Shown here: piece after piece, positions 13,649-20,818 of the stretch | Position numbering within the stretch: position 1 is the first letter of the stretch | How the letters are laid out: each line of letters opens with the position of its first letter | From: Paenibacillus contaminans | GTDB taxonomy: Bacteria > Bacillota > Bacilli > Paenibacillales > NBRC-103111 | NCBI RefSeq assembly: GCF_003285015.1 | Contig: NZ_QMFB01000004.1 | Location: 412,027-453,581, forward strand | Direction: 5' to 3' | Length of the DNA: 41,555 nt | Program-made: the position numbers and the translations under genes | Notes under the pieces: generated by a model | The model's database searches: none | Seen by the model: only the letters and a program-made list of their open reading frames with translations | Told to the model about the DNA's origin: nothing

Positions 13649-13665
13649 GTCTATCTCCTCCTTTC
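13646..13665 (-). promoter_or_regulatory. Strong ribosome binding site in front of an ATT codon
   Basis: The minus strand reads AAAGGAGG, then AGATAGAC, then ATT. The spacing of 8 nt points to initiation at the rare start ATT. The nearest conventional alternative is TTG, 12 nt further in. Confidence 0.55.
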
Positions 13666-13901
13666 GGCATGCTTGCCGCTGCCTTGTAGCTGAAATGCTG
13701 TCCTAAAAATATCGGCCTTCTGCTTCGGACATCCACATGCTTCATATCCATATGACAATTTTTATTTTACAAGGTTTCCGAATTTTATATTTAGCATCTC
13801 AACCGATGATTGTACATCTCCTATTGCATTATAGAACGGAATATTTATACTATTAGTTAAATGAAGGCGATTACATTCCCTTATGGGAAGGAATGAAGAC
13901 A
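13649..13901. promoter_or_regulatory. Divergent control region between the SDR gene and the AraC regulator
   Basis: This 253-bp AT-rich region separates the minus-strand carbohydrate locus from the plus-strand regulator and should contain the operator of the AraC protein. On the plus strand a possible sigma-A promoter is TTGCAT (13824-13829), a 16-bp spacer, and TATACT (13846-13851), about 50 bp before the regulator start. I could not identify a convincing promoter or half-site pair for the minus-strand operon. Confidence 0.5.
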
Positions 13902-14786
13902 ATGTTGTATGAGCATTACCAGCTCAAAGAACATATTACGATCAGCAGTCTTGTTACCTGTTATTACTTCGAACTTTCCAAAACCTATCAGTATTCTGGA
14001 GAGAGACACGATTTCTGGGAGATTATTTATATTGACAAGGGCGAGGTAGAAGCTGAAACCGATTCTGGCTGCTATAAACTTAATCAGGGTGATTTGCTGT
14101 TTCATGAACCTAATGACTTCCACAAGATTGGAAGCAACGGAAAAATTGCCCCTAATGTATTTATCGTATCGTTCGTATGCCACTCGTCTTCCATGCTTTT
14201 TTTCACAAAAAACAAACGGTTTCATCTCAATAATGAGGAGCGTTTTCTCCTTGTCCAGCTAATGAAAGAAGGCCTCAATGCCTTTGGTCCCAACCCGATT
14301 GACAGTTCTCCCCGAACGCTTTCGTTTCTAGAGAACTCACCGTTTGCCTGCGAACAAATGTTCAAAATGTATTTGGAAATGCTGCTAATCCGCTTTATCC
14401 GCAACGGACAACCGCTGAATCCAAACAGACCTTTGTCTTCGACAAGAGAAAATCAGGCAGCTGATCTATCCGATAAAATCATTGCTTACTTAAAAAACAA
14501 TCTGGACCAAAGATTAACACTTGATCATTTATCTGCCGTATTCAATATGGGCCGAACGCAGCTCAACCTTTTATTCAAAAAAGCAACCGGTACAGGAATC
14601 ATCAGTTATGCAAACGAATTAAAGCTTGGACAGGCCAAAATTTATATCCGGGAAGAAGCCTACAACATGTCAGAAATCGCAGAGCTGCTTGGATTTAGCA
14701 GTGTGCATCATTTTTCGCGCCATTTTAAGAAAGAGACCGGCATGGCTCCGACCGAGTATGCGAATACGATAAAAGCACATCTGTAG
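13902..14786 (+). CDS. AraC family transcriptional regulator
   Basis: The 294-aa product has an N-terminal cupin-like sensor domain (DFWEIIYIDKGEVEAETDSG, then LNQGDLLFHEPNDFHKI, a typical sugar-sensing beta barrel). The C-terminal AraC DNA-binding domain has two helix-turn-helix motifs (LTLDHLSAVFNMGRTQLNLLFKK; MSEIAELLGFSSVHHFSRHFKK). I favour the ATG at 13902, which has AAGGA 9 nt upstream; the ATG at 13893 directly abuts that ribosome site. It is divergent from the SDR-ABC-DUF4838 operon and is its most likely activator in response to the imported sugar. Base composition is noticeably AT-rich compared with the genes beyond 15.5 kb. Confidence 0.92.
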   Translation: MLYEHYQLKEHITISSLVTCYYFELSKTYQYSGERHDFWEIIYIDKGEVEAETDSGCYKLNQGDLLFHEPNDFHKIGSNGKIAPNVFIVSFVCHSSSMLFFTKNKRFHLNNEERFLLVQLMKEGLNAFGPNPIDSSPRTLSFLENSPFACEQMFKMYLEMLLIRFIRNGQPLNPNRPLSSTRENQAADLSDKIIAYLKNNLDQRLTLDHLSAVFNMGRTQLNLLFKKATGTGIISYANELKLGQAKIYIREEAYNMSEIAELLGFSSVHHFSRHFKKETGMAPTEYANTIKAHL

Positions 14787-14834
14787 ACGTACCCGCCCGC
14801 TATTTTCCCTAAAATATGAGCCAATCCCGAGCAA

Positions 14835-15316
14835 TTGGCCAATCAGTGGACGCGACCCAATGCGCTGAGCGTGAAGCCGTTCGCAACTGACCGATTCAAG
14901 CAACAGACATTATTCCAACAGATTTTGGACCACCTCATGAAGGACGAGCCGCGCGCAGACGCCGGCAGCCATCACTTTCACATCGCCGAGAAAGCAGTCA
15001 CCTATCTCCGCAGTCGATATGCAGAGCCGATCTCTTACGCCGCACTCTCCGAAGCGGTTCACTATCATCCCAATTACATCGCGCGTTGCATGAAAACTGT
15101 CTATGGTTGCACGCCGCTCGAATATTTGACCTTCTTTCGGATCGAACAAGCGCGAAGAAGGCTCATCCATACGGAAGAGCCTGTAAGCCAATCGCCGAGC
15201 AGTGCGGCTTCGGATCGACAGCATATTTTATTCGATGCTTTGTGAAGCATAAGATTTCGTCGGCGCAGGTCATGAGCAAAATGTTGCAAATCCAGATTAA
15301 TGTAAAAAGCTCCTGA
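14835..15316 (+). pseudogene. AraC family regulator remnant, frameshifted and N-terminally truncated
   Basis: Only the C-terminal part of an AraC regulator is left. Frame 1 encodes the linker and the first helix-turn-helix (ISYAALSEAVHYHPNYIARCMKTVYGCTPLEYL, then FRIEQARRRLIHTEEPV). At about 15183 the reading continues in the next frame as KPIAEQCGFGSTAYFIRCFVKHKIS, the second motif, so one base has been lost. The N-terminal sensor domain is absent. The remnant is more GC-rich than the intact AraC gene before it and lies 40 bp from a tRNA gene. It is very probably non-functional. Confidence 0.75.
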
Positions 15317-15358
15317 ACCGCCACAAGGGCAAATTCAAGAGCTTATTCATTGTTAGGA

Positions 15359-15445
15359 TGGTGCGGTCGAGAGGACTCGAACCTCCACGGCTGTTACCCC
15401 ACTAGAACCTGAATCTAGCGCGTCTGCCAATTCCGCCACGACCGC
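15359..15445 (-). tRNA. tRNA-Leu (anticodon CAG)
   Basis: The minus strand folds as a complete tRNA. The acceptor stem is GCGGTCG/CGACCGC, the anticodon stem is CTAGA/TCTAG with loop TTCAGGT (anticodon CAG), and there is a long variable arm as expected for a type II leucine tRNA. The T arm contains GGTTCGAGTCC, the discriminator is A, and CCA is encoded at the 3' end (15359-15361). It reads CUG codons. Confidence 0.97.
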
Positions 15446-15547
15446 ATATGCTGTTTGTCCTAGCCGCTTGTTGCGGCCCTTTTAAGGGGACGAATAGTAA
15501 TATAACATGTTTATAAAGCCATGTCAAACATTTATATAATAAAAATT

Positions 15548-16306
15548 TCAACCTTTGCCCGCGTTTCGTGCAGCCATATATGCCAAGTACCGTTCGGTCG
15601 ACTTCACTGCGGCGTCATAAACGGTTTTGCCGATCATGCTTCCGAGCTTGGTGGCCGTACCTGCGTACATATAGGTTTCCCCGCGCTGCGTCGCGGCAAT
15701 GACAATCGCATCCGTCGTCGTTCCGGTGGCAGGCAGGTTCGAGTCCTGCAGCCGAATGTCAAGATCCAACAAAGCAGCCGCCTTCGCTTCGGTTGCCGTT
15801 ATGACCGCGTTAACCATAGCCGCTTCCGTCATTATCGCATCGATCACGACAATGATATTGATCGTTCCGGGATACAGTTCTTCCTCCGGCCGTTCCAATC
15901 CGGCTCTCGCCTTATTGCTGAGCCCCGCGGTCACCCAAGCCGACACCTGCAAAGGCTGCTCGTTCCTTCCCGACATTCGCATCGTGGCGCAGCCGAGATC
16001 GCATACGTTAGCCGATGTTAGCAACCCCGCCGTTCGCGAGGCGTCGACTTGAATGCCTTGAAGAAAAGCCTGCATTTCAGAGGACGGATCGTCGGAAGAA
16101 TACGTTTTGGGAACCTGACGGTTGATGATTTGCGTACGTTCGCCGAAGCCCCCGCCCCAGATTGATGAGTTTAAAGCATATAACGGAAAATCCGAGCCGA
16201 TGGACAACCATCGTTCGTCCCCTTTTTCCTCTATCGCCCAGGAAAGTCCTTCGGGCAGCGCAGCCGTTTCGCCAGATGCGCTCTTTATCGTCCGATCCCT
16301 CTTCAT
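15548..16306 (-). CDS. cbiZ: Adenosylcobinamide amidohydrolase
   Basis: CbiZ cleaves the aminopropanol side chain of adenosylcobinamide to give adenosylcobyric acid, letting cells salvage incomplete corrinoids for B12 synthesis. The family signatures are all present in the 252-aa protein: LNSSIWGGGFG near residue 45, VTAGLSNKARAG near 124, PGTINIIVVIDA near 145, and TGTTTDAIVIAATQRG near 194. The ATG at 16306 overlaps the stop of the 66-aa gene upstream as ATGA, so the two are co-translated. No signal peptide is present. No other cobalamin gene is in the window. A FadR-type regulator is divergent, with promoters that overlap. Confidence 0.95.
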   Translation of the reverse strand: MKRDRTIKSASGETAALPEGLSWAIEEKGDERWLSIGSDFPLYALNSSIWGGGFGERTQIINRQVPKTYSSDDPSSEMQAFLQGIQVDASRTAGLLTSANVCDLGCATMRMSGRNEQPLQVSAWVTAGLSNKARAGLERPEEELYPGTINIIVVIDAIMTEAAMVNAVITATEAKAAALLDLDIRLQDSNLPATGTTTDAIVIAATQRGETYMYAGTATKLGSMIGKTVYDAAVKSTERYLAYMAARNAGKG

Positions 16307-16503
16307 CTTGGCTCTCCCAGCGGTTTATATGTATATGCCCGATCAAGCTTCAGGACGCGCCGATTCTGCTTGCGGATCAACACCGACCGTTCGTCCCAAG
16401 CTACCACAAAGCCTTTGACATCGTTCGCCTCGTCGGCATCCCGGATGATGCGTACTTTCGTGTTCTCCAGACGAAACTTGTCCAGTTCCTCGTCGGTTAT
16501 CAT
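16303..16503 (-). CDS. Small hypothetical protein coupled to cbiZ (66 aa)
   Basis: I do not recognise a family. The product begins MITDEELDKFRLENTKVRII and has a central segment VKGFVVAWDERSVLIRKQNR that looks like strands of a small SH3-like or Sm-like beta barrel. It is charged and has no membrane segment. The start has GGGAGG 7 nt upstream. Its stop codon overlaps the cbiZ start by 4 bp, and it is the first gene after the minus-strand promoter, so it is probably real and co-expressed with CbiZ. Its role is unknown. Confidence 0.8.
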   Translation of the reverse strand: MITDEELDKFRLENTKVRIIRDADEANDVKGFVVAWDERSVLIRKQNRRVLKLDRAYTYKPLGEPR

Positions 16504-16544
16504 AGGATCGCCTCCCGAATACGTTTTTTCTCCAGTGCAAACCG

Positions 16545-16575
16545 ATTATACCACAGCCTTGTCTCGACTTGACAA
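16545..16575 (-). promoter_or_regulatory. Candidate promoter of the 66-aa/cbiZ pair
   Basis: On the minus strand a TTGTCA (-35, 16570-16575), a 19-bp spacer and a perfect TATAAT (-10, 16545-16550, preceded by GTGG) lie about 40 bp before the 66-aa gene. The -35 box overlaps the -35 box of the divergent regulator promoter, so the two promoters probably compete or are controlled together. Confidence 0.6.
16559..16575. promoter_or_regulatory. Candidate GntR-type operator TTGTC-N7-GACAA
   Basis: TTGTC (16559-16563) and GACAA (16571-16575) form an inverted repeat over the -35 region of both divergent promoters. GntR/FadR-family regulators commonly bind TTGT-N-ACAA-type palindromes. Repression of both directions by the neighbouring FadR-type protein is an inference. 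Confidence 0.45.
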
Positions 16576-16597
16576 CTTTTGGCCGCCACCCTATGAT
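16569..16597 (+). promoter_or_regulatory. Sigma-A type promoter of the FadR-family regulator
   Basis: A perfect TTGACA (16569-16574), a 17-bp spacer and TATGAT (16592-16597) lie upstream of the regulator gene, with transcription expected to start near 16604. Confidence 0.8.
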
Positions 16598-16658
16598 CGA
16601 ACTAACGAAATGAGCGGTTCCGTAATGAGTATGCGTTTAGAAAGCGGGAAATCGACCG

Positions 16659-17339
16659 ATGCGTAAAATTCAAAAAATGCAAATGCACGAAATGGCTGCC
16701 GAAGAAATCAAACGATATATTTTGGACAACGATTTGCAAAAGGGAGACAAGCTTCCGCCACTCGATCAAATTTCCGAGATGCTCGGCGTAAGCCGTACTT
16801 CGCTGCGCGAGGCGCTACGTTCGCTGGATGCGATGGACATCATTAAAATTTATAACGGAAAAGGCGTCTACGTTCATGATGCCCGTGCTTATCATTTCTC
16901 CTCCAAGATCGACATCGAAGACGAAAAAACGGCGCTTCTCCAAACCTGCGAAGTGCGCCGGGCATTGGAGGGGCTTGCCGTGGAGCTGGCGGCCGAACGC
17001 GCTACGGCGGAGCATGCGGCGGAATTATTGCGCATTTGCGATGAGCTGGAGCGTCACGAGCTTCCGCAGAGCACGCTTGCCGATATGGCTTTTCACCAGA
17101 CGATCTACCGCGCCGCGGACAATCCGATTTTGCAAAGCATCGTCGAATCGGTATGGGAAATGTTCCGTAAGTTCTGGAGCTACGCTCCGCTCGGCAACAG
17201 CCAGCTGTTCGCCGATTCGTTTCCGTTCCACCGCACGCTTGCCGAAGCCATTGCCGCCGGCGATAAAGCGAAAGCGCGCGAGGAATTCGATAATCTCATG
17301 GATGCCATCGAGCAGGCGATACGCCGCGAACAAGGATAA
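16659..17339 (+). CDS. FadR/GntR family transcriptional regulator (FCD domain)
   Basis: This 226-aa repressor-type protein has an N-terminal winged helix (AAEEIKRYILDNDLQKGDKLPPLDQISEML, then GVSRTSLREALRSLDAMDII) and a C-terminal all-helical FCD effector domain. Putative metal or ligand contacts are MAFHQTIYRAADN near residue 143 and FPFHRTLAEAI near 188. FCD proteins usually sense carboxylic acids or sugar acids. The ATG at 16659 has only a weak ribosome site (GGGAAA). It is divergent from the cbiZ pair and may control it through the palindrome in the shared promoter region. A hairpin terminator lies about 155 bp downstream. Confidence 0.9.
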   Translation: MRKIQKMQMHEMAAEEIKRYILDNDLQKGDKLPPLDQISEMLGVSRTSLREALRSLDAMDIIKIYNGKGVYVHDARAYHFSSKIDIEDEKTALLQTCEVRRALEGLAVELAAERATAEHAAELLRICDELERHELPQSTLADMAFHQTIYRAADNPILQSIVESVWEMFRKFWSYAPLGNSQLFADSFPFHRTLAEAIAAGDKAKAREEFDNLMDAIEQAIRREQG

Positions 17340-17460
17340 ACGGCTTTGCCGTCCTAGACGCATTCAAAGAAAGCGACTTTGTAAGCATAAGCTAGGAACC
17401 GGCGCGTTTACCCGGTGAAATATCAGGCTTAAGTAATTGTGAAACATACAAATGCAGATA

Positions 17461-17486
17461 GTAAAATAACGGCCCTAACGGGCCGT
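17461..17486 (-). terminator. Terminator of the PLP-enzyme gene
   Basis: A perfect 7-bp stem ACGGCCC/GGGCCGT with a 4-nt loop (17469-17486) is followed on the minus strand by TATTTTAC. It lies just downstream of the stop at 17515. Confidence 0.75.
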
Positions 17487-17494
17487 CATTGTCG

Positions 17495-17524
17495 AACGGA
17501 CCTTCAGCGGTCCGTTATTTTTTT
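17495..17524 (+). terminator. Terminator of the FadR-family gene
   Basis: An 8-bp stem AACGGACC/GGTCCGTT (17495-17502 and 17509-17516) with a 6-nt loop is followed on the plus strand by ATTTTTTT. The T tract lies inside the last codons of the convergent PLP-enzyme gene, so the two terminators are packed back to back. Confidence 0.8.
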
Positions 17525-18687
17525 GCGATTCGGGCAAATGCATCGCGCATGTTGCGAATAATATCCTCCGGGTCTTCGAGCCCGATATACAGGCGAATGA
17601 GCACGTTCTCGCCGGCTTCCGTGTCCGGCGATTGGATCGGCATATAAAGCAAGCTTTCATAGCCGCCCCAGCTGAAGCCTTTGCGGAAATATTCGAGACT
17701 GTCGGCCCAAGTTCTTGCTTGATCGACCGTTACGGCGAGCTCGACCGAAAATAAGCTGCCGCCGCCTTTCATTTGCCGGTTAAAAAGCTCATGCTGCGGA
17801 TGCGAAGGCAGTCCGGGATGATTCACTTTGGCTACCGAAGCCTCCGTTTCCAAAAATCGCGCCACCGCGAGCCCGTTCTGTTGAAGCTTCTCCATGCGAA
17901 GCGGCAGCGTCCGCAAGCCACGCATCACCTGCGCAGCCGTTGACGGCTGCATAATGCCGCCTAGCAGCACCAATTCGCAGCCGTTTATTTTATGAAGCAG
18001 CTGTTTCGAACCGATGATGACTCCGCCAACCAAATCGCTATGCCCGCCAATGTATTTCGTTACGGAATGAACGACAAGATCGATGCCCAGCTGCAGCGGA
18101 TTTTGATAGATCGGACTTGCCCAAGTGTTGTCGATGACCGTGTAAGCGCCGATTTGTTTCGCCAGCTCCGCGCAGCGCGGCAAATCCTGCAGCTCGAAGC
18201 GCATGCTGGTCGGGCTCTCCAAATATAACAGCTTCGTATTCGGCTTCACTGCCTCAGCGATCCGCTCGAACGAAGCGCCGTTCACATATGTCGTTTCTAC
18301 GCCGAAGCGCGTCAAAATCGATGTCATCAAATCTTTGGCAGGTCCGTACGCTTGATCTACGCAAATAATATGATCACCTGACCGAACGAGCGAGATAACG
18401 GCCGTCGAGATCGCAGCCATGCCTGAAGCGAAGCAGCGCGCTTGCTCGCCGCCCTCCAGACGCGCAAGTCTTTCCTCGAGCTGGCGCACGGACGGATTGT
18501 TCCCGCGGGTGTACATAAAATGATCCCGGTTGTCCAACATCGCCTCCTCGAAGCTTTGTTGCGTCGGAAACGTAAACACGCTGTTCTGATAAATCGGCAT
18601 AGCTACCGCTCCGTAATGACGATCGTCCTGAGCGTCGTGCACGACGATTGTTTCCGTGCTTCGCGATGCTTTTTCATGTTCGTTCAA
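17515..18687 (-). CDS. Cystathionine gamma-synthase/beta-lyase family PLP-dependent enzyme
   Basis: This is a trans-sulfuration-type enzyme of about 390 aa from the Cys/Met metabolism PLP family. It carries FMYTRGNNPSVRQLEERLARLEGG, the cofactor-stacking region FASGMAAIS, and the PLP lysine in HSVTKYIGGHSDLVGG; C-terminal RLYIGLEDPEDI is also typical. The family covers cystathionine synthase, cystathionine lyase, methionine gamma-lyase and related reactions, and sequence alone does not separate them here. The start is probably the TTG at 18687, which has AGAGAGG 9 nt upstream; another TTG at 18723 would add 12 residues without a ribosome site. Expression is from its own promoter about 60-90 bp upstream. 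I see no S-box riboswitch in the short leader. Confidence 0.9.
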   Translation of the reverse strand: MNEHEKASRSTETIVVHDAQDDRHYGAVAMPIYQNSVFTFPTQQSFEEAMLDNRDHFMYTRGNNPSVRQLEERLARLEGGEQARCFASGMAAISTAVISLVRSGDHIICVDQAYGPAKDLMTSILTRFGVETTYVNGASFERIAEAVKPNTKLLYLESPTSMRFELQDLPRCAELAKQIGAYTVIDNTWASPIYQNPLQLGIDLVVHSVTKYIGGHSDLVGGVIIGSKQLLHKINGCELVLLGGIMQPSTAAQVMRGLRTLPLRMEKLQQNGLAVARFLETEASVAKVNHPGLPSHPQHELFNRQMKGGGSLFSVELAVTVDQARTWADSLEYFRKGFSWGGYESLLYMPIQSPDTEAGENVLIRLYIGLEDPEDIIRNMRDAFARIAKK

Positions 18688-18749
18688 TGTGACCAACCTC
18701 TCTTGTAAGTAATAAAACGGCAATACCCATCAACCTATCATACAGCTTT

Positions 18750-18779
18750 ATAGTAGTATACGATTGAAAGGACTGTCAA
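18750..18779 (-). promoter_or_regulatory. Promoter of the PLP-enzyme gene
   Basis: On the minus strand TTGACA (18774-18779), an 18-bp spacer and TACTAT (18750-18755) precede the TTG start by about 60 bp. Confidence 0.65.
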
Positions 18780-18881
18780 TCCTGTTTTTCAGCGTTTTAA
18801 AGCCCATTTTCTGCAAACCTCTTCATAAAATAAGCGTTGCCGGGCATCCTAAGATCGGAATGGAAAAGGAGCGATCGAGCC

Positions 18882-19199
18882 ATGAACAAAAAAACATACT
18901 ACGTCACAGTCGGTTCAGGTGAAATTGTACAGGATCCGACGGTGACATCGTTCGAATTTGAAATTGAAGCTACAGACGACGAGCTGAATAAACTGCAGGA
19001 GCTGTTCGAGGATACTGCAGAAGCCGAGCTAAGCACAGCAAGGCGGGCCATAACGCCTTACGTGGAATATTCGTTCGACAAGGAGAACGATCTGTACGAT
19101 TACAAGCTGCGAGAAATATACCAAATGCTTCACGCATTAGGCTCGCAGCGTACACGCGAGCATATCGAGTCGATGCATGTCCTTTCATCGGCGGAATGA
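18882..19199 (+). CDS. Hypothetical protein (105 aa)
   Basis: I do not recognise a named family. The protein begins MNKKTYYVTVGSGEIVQD and ends LGSQRTREHIESMHVLSSAE, and is rich in Glu and Asp. It has no signal or membrane segment and looks like a small alpha/beta cytoplasmic protein. The ATG at 18882 has AAGGAG about 12 nt upstream; the open frame runs back to 18837, but that extension has no ribosome site. It is a single gene between the PLP-enzyme promoter and a convergent small gene. Confidence 0.75.
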   Translation: MNKKTYYVTVGSGEIVQDPTVTSFEFEIEATDDELNKLQELFEDTAEAELSTARRAITPYVEYSFDKENDLYDYKLREIYQMLHALGSQRTREHIESMHVLSSAE

Positions 19200-19274
19200 A
19201 TCCGCGAACAGCGCAAAAGGACGGTAACCGGCAGTTTGATGCCGCCGTTTACACTACGCCTGCTCCGATAGAGC

Positions 19275-19314
19275 CGAACAACAAAAGACCTAATCGTCAT
19301 TTGACAATTAGGTC
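19275..19314 (-). terminator. Terminator of the 108-aa gene
   Basis: A 12-bp stem with one mismatch, GACCTAATCGTC/GACAATTAGGTC, and a 4-nt loop (19287-19314) is followed on the minus strand by TTTTGTTGTT. It could also slow plus-strand transcription from the 105-aa gene. Confidence 0.75.
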
Positions 19315-19344
19315 GATTTGGCGTGGCATCGCTTCTGTCTTGAA

Positions 19345-19671
19345 TTAGCCGACATGCTCCTTCGAGTCGTTCGTTTCGAACCAGCAGTCCAGCACCTTGC
19401 TCGACATCACGCGCTTCTCGATATATTCCTTCTGCTGCTGGGAGAACTGTTCATCCCACGTTACGCTCAATTCCGTACAAAGCTTGACGATTGTCAAGAG
19501 TTCGGACCAAGCGACATACCTTTTGTACCAGAAAAATTGCGGATGCTCTATCATGTAAGGATACAAGTCATCAAATTCGGTATGCTTGCAATCGAGGGCA
19601 CGCTCGAAATGAACTTTCGCTTCAGCCAATTTCGTCTTCAAAAAATCCACCGACATGGTTTCGTTCCCCAT
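19345..19671 (-). CDS. Hypothetical protein (108 aa)
   Basis: No family is recognised. The product MGNETMSVDFLKTKLAEAKV has a helical, aromatic-rich middle (YPYMIEHPQFFWYKRYVAWSEL) and a charged C-terminal helix. No signal or membrane segment is present. It has an excellent ribosome site (GAGAGGAGG, 7 nt before ATG) and its own terminator, so it is a genuine single gene. Confidence 0.8.
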   Translation of the reverse strand: MGNETMSVDFLKTKLAEAKVHFERALDCKHTEFDDLYPYMIEHPQFFWYKRYVAWSELLTIVKLCTELSVTWDEQFSQQQKEYIEKRVMSSKVLDCWFETNDSKEHVG

Positions 19672-19811
19672 GGCCCTGCCTCCTCTCTTGAATCCAACGC
19701 TTTTACGTCCATTATAATGGAAAACGGAGTCGTAGGGAAGAAGGGTTTCGCTGGCATTGCCATATTGCTTGTCCGAATTTCAGCCGGCGGAGCCTCGGAA
19801 AAGGCCTCGTT

Positions 19812-20381
19812 TTACTCGAAAATAATGCTGCCGTTTTGGAGAGCGGCGATTTTGGCCAGCGACTCCACGCGGATCCCCTGCTCCCGGATCGTTCTGGCTC
19901 CCGCCTGGAACGTTTTCTCCACGACGACGCCCATGCCGACTAAATGCGCCCCCGCCTGCTCGATAATCCGGATAATGCCTCTTGCCGCATCGCCGTTCGC
20001 AATAATATCATCGATCAACAGCACGCGGTCGTTAGCCGTCAAATATTTTTTGGACACCATAATATCCGTCACGATGCCTTTCGTAAATGACGGTACGCGC
20101 TCGCAGAACGTCTCGGCGTCCGTCGTCAGCGTCTTCTTGCGCCGTGCGAACACCATCGGTACCCCAAGCTCCAGCGCGGTCGCGAATGCTACCGAAATGC
20201 CGGACGATTCGATCGTCAGCACCTTTGTCACGTTCTGTTCGCGGAATAAACGGGCGAATTGCTTGCCCATCTCCATAATCAATTGAGGATCTACCTGATG
20301 ATTCAGGATGGCGTCCAGCTTCAGCACGTCATGCGTGTGAACGACCCCTTCCTCCAAGATGCGCTGTTTCAAAATCTCCAT
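19812..20381 (-). CDS. xpt: Xanthine phosphoribosyltransferase
   Basis: Xpt converts xanthine and PRPP to XMP for purine salvage in the cytoplasm. The 189-aa length matches the family. The PRPP-binding loop is VLLIDDIIANGDAARG near residue 120, and other hallmarks are THDVLKLDAILNHQVDP near the start, VLTIESSGI, and FARRKKTLT. The ATG has AGGGGG 7 nt upstream. In Bacillus xpt is usually followed by pbuX and preceded by a purine riboswitch; here it stands alone and I find no purine riboswitch core in the leader. Confidence 0.97.
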   Translation of the reverse strand: MEILKQRILEEGVVHTHDVLKLDAILNHQVDPQLIMEMGKQFARLFREQNVTKVLTIESSGISVAFATALELGVPMVFARRKKTLTTDAETFCERVPSFTKGIVTDIMVSKKYLTANDRVLLIDDIIANGDAARGIIRIIEQAGAHLVGMGVVVEKTFQAGARTIREQGIRVESLAKIAALQNGSIIFE

Positions 20382-20668
20382 ATGCGATCCCCCTGTATTT
20401 GTTCTTTTCGATTTTGTTTTTCACCTTATCATACAGATAAAGCTCTTTTCAAGTGGGTAATGCTCACTTTTGACCTGTATGTTAGTATTTTTTATAAACT
20501 TGGAAATAATATTCTCCCTGATTGTTCGATTTCCCTGTAATCGTGCCTGCTCTAAGCTTGTCTTTCGAAGCCGCATTCTCCGTAAGCGTTAGGACGGCAT
20601 AACGATCAACCTTGCGCAGTTATGTAAATTATTCATAAAAGTGAAACTTTTTGCCCCTAAAATACGTC

Positions 20669-20674
20669 TATAAT
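20669..20674 (+). promoter_or_regulatory. Perfect -10 box upstream of the 12-bp repeats
   Basis: TATAAT is present, with a poor -35 (ACTTTT, 17 bp before it). Transcription would begin near 20681, at the first base of the repeat array. Confidence 0.45.
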
Positions 20675-20680
20675 AGTATA

Positions 20681-20728
20681 GAATCCATTACTGAATCCAT
20701 TACTGAATCCATTACTGAATCCATTACT
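20681..20728 (+). repeat. Four perfect tandem copies of GAATCCATTACT
   Basis: The 12-bp units lie at 20681-20692, 20693-20704, 20705-20716 and 20717-20728 with no mismatch. They occupy the expected start of the lipoprotein transcript, about 90 bp before its ATG. Confidence 0.97.
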
Positions 20729-20818
20729 GTTTCGATTACCTTGAACGGTACCGCCTTCAGACGCATGTTGGAAGCGCGTTTCTGCAAGGCCGGAGTAAAC
20801 CGAAAGGAAAGATGAATC

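Larger units (their letters stand above)
20382..20818. other. 437-bp divergent intergenic region (xpt / lipoprotein)
   Basis: The left part is the xpt leader, with only weak promoter-like sequence and a short AAGTG/CACTT inverted repeat near 20454-20472. The right part holds the lipoprotein promoter and a 12-bp tandem repeat array. No RNA gene or open frame of interest is seen between about 20480 and 20640. Confidence 0.6.

Noticed and set aside
18687..18779. S-box (SAM) riboswitch before the sulfur-family PLP enzyme
   Set aside because: The leader from the predicted promoter is only about 60 nt, too short for the aptamer, and shows no matching core.
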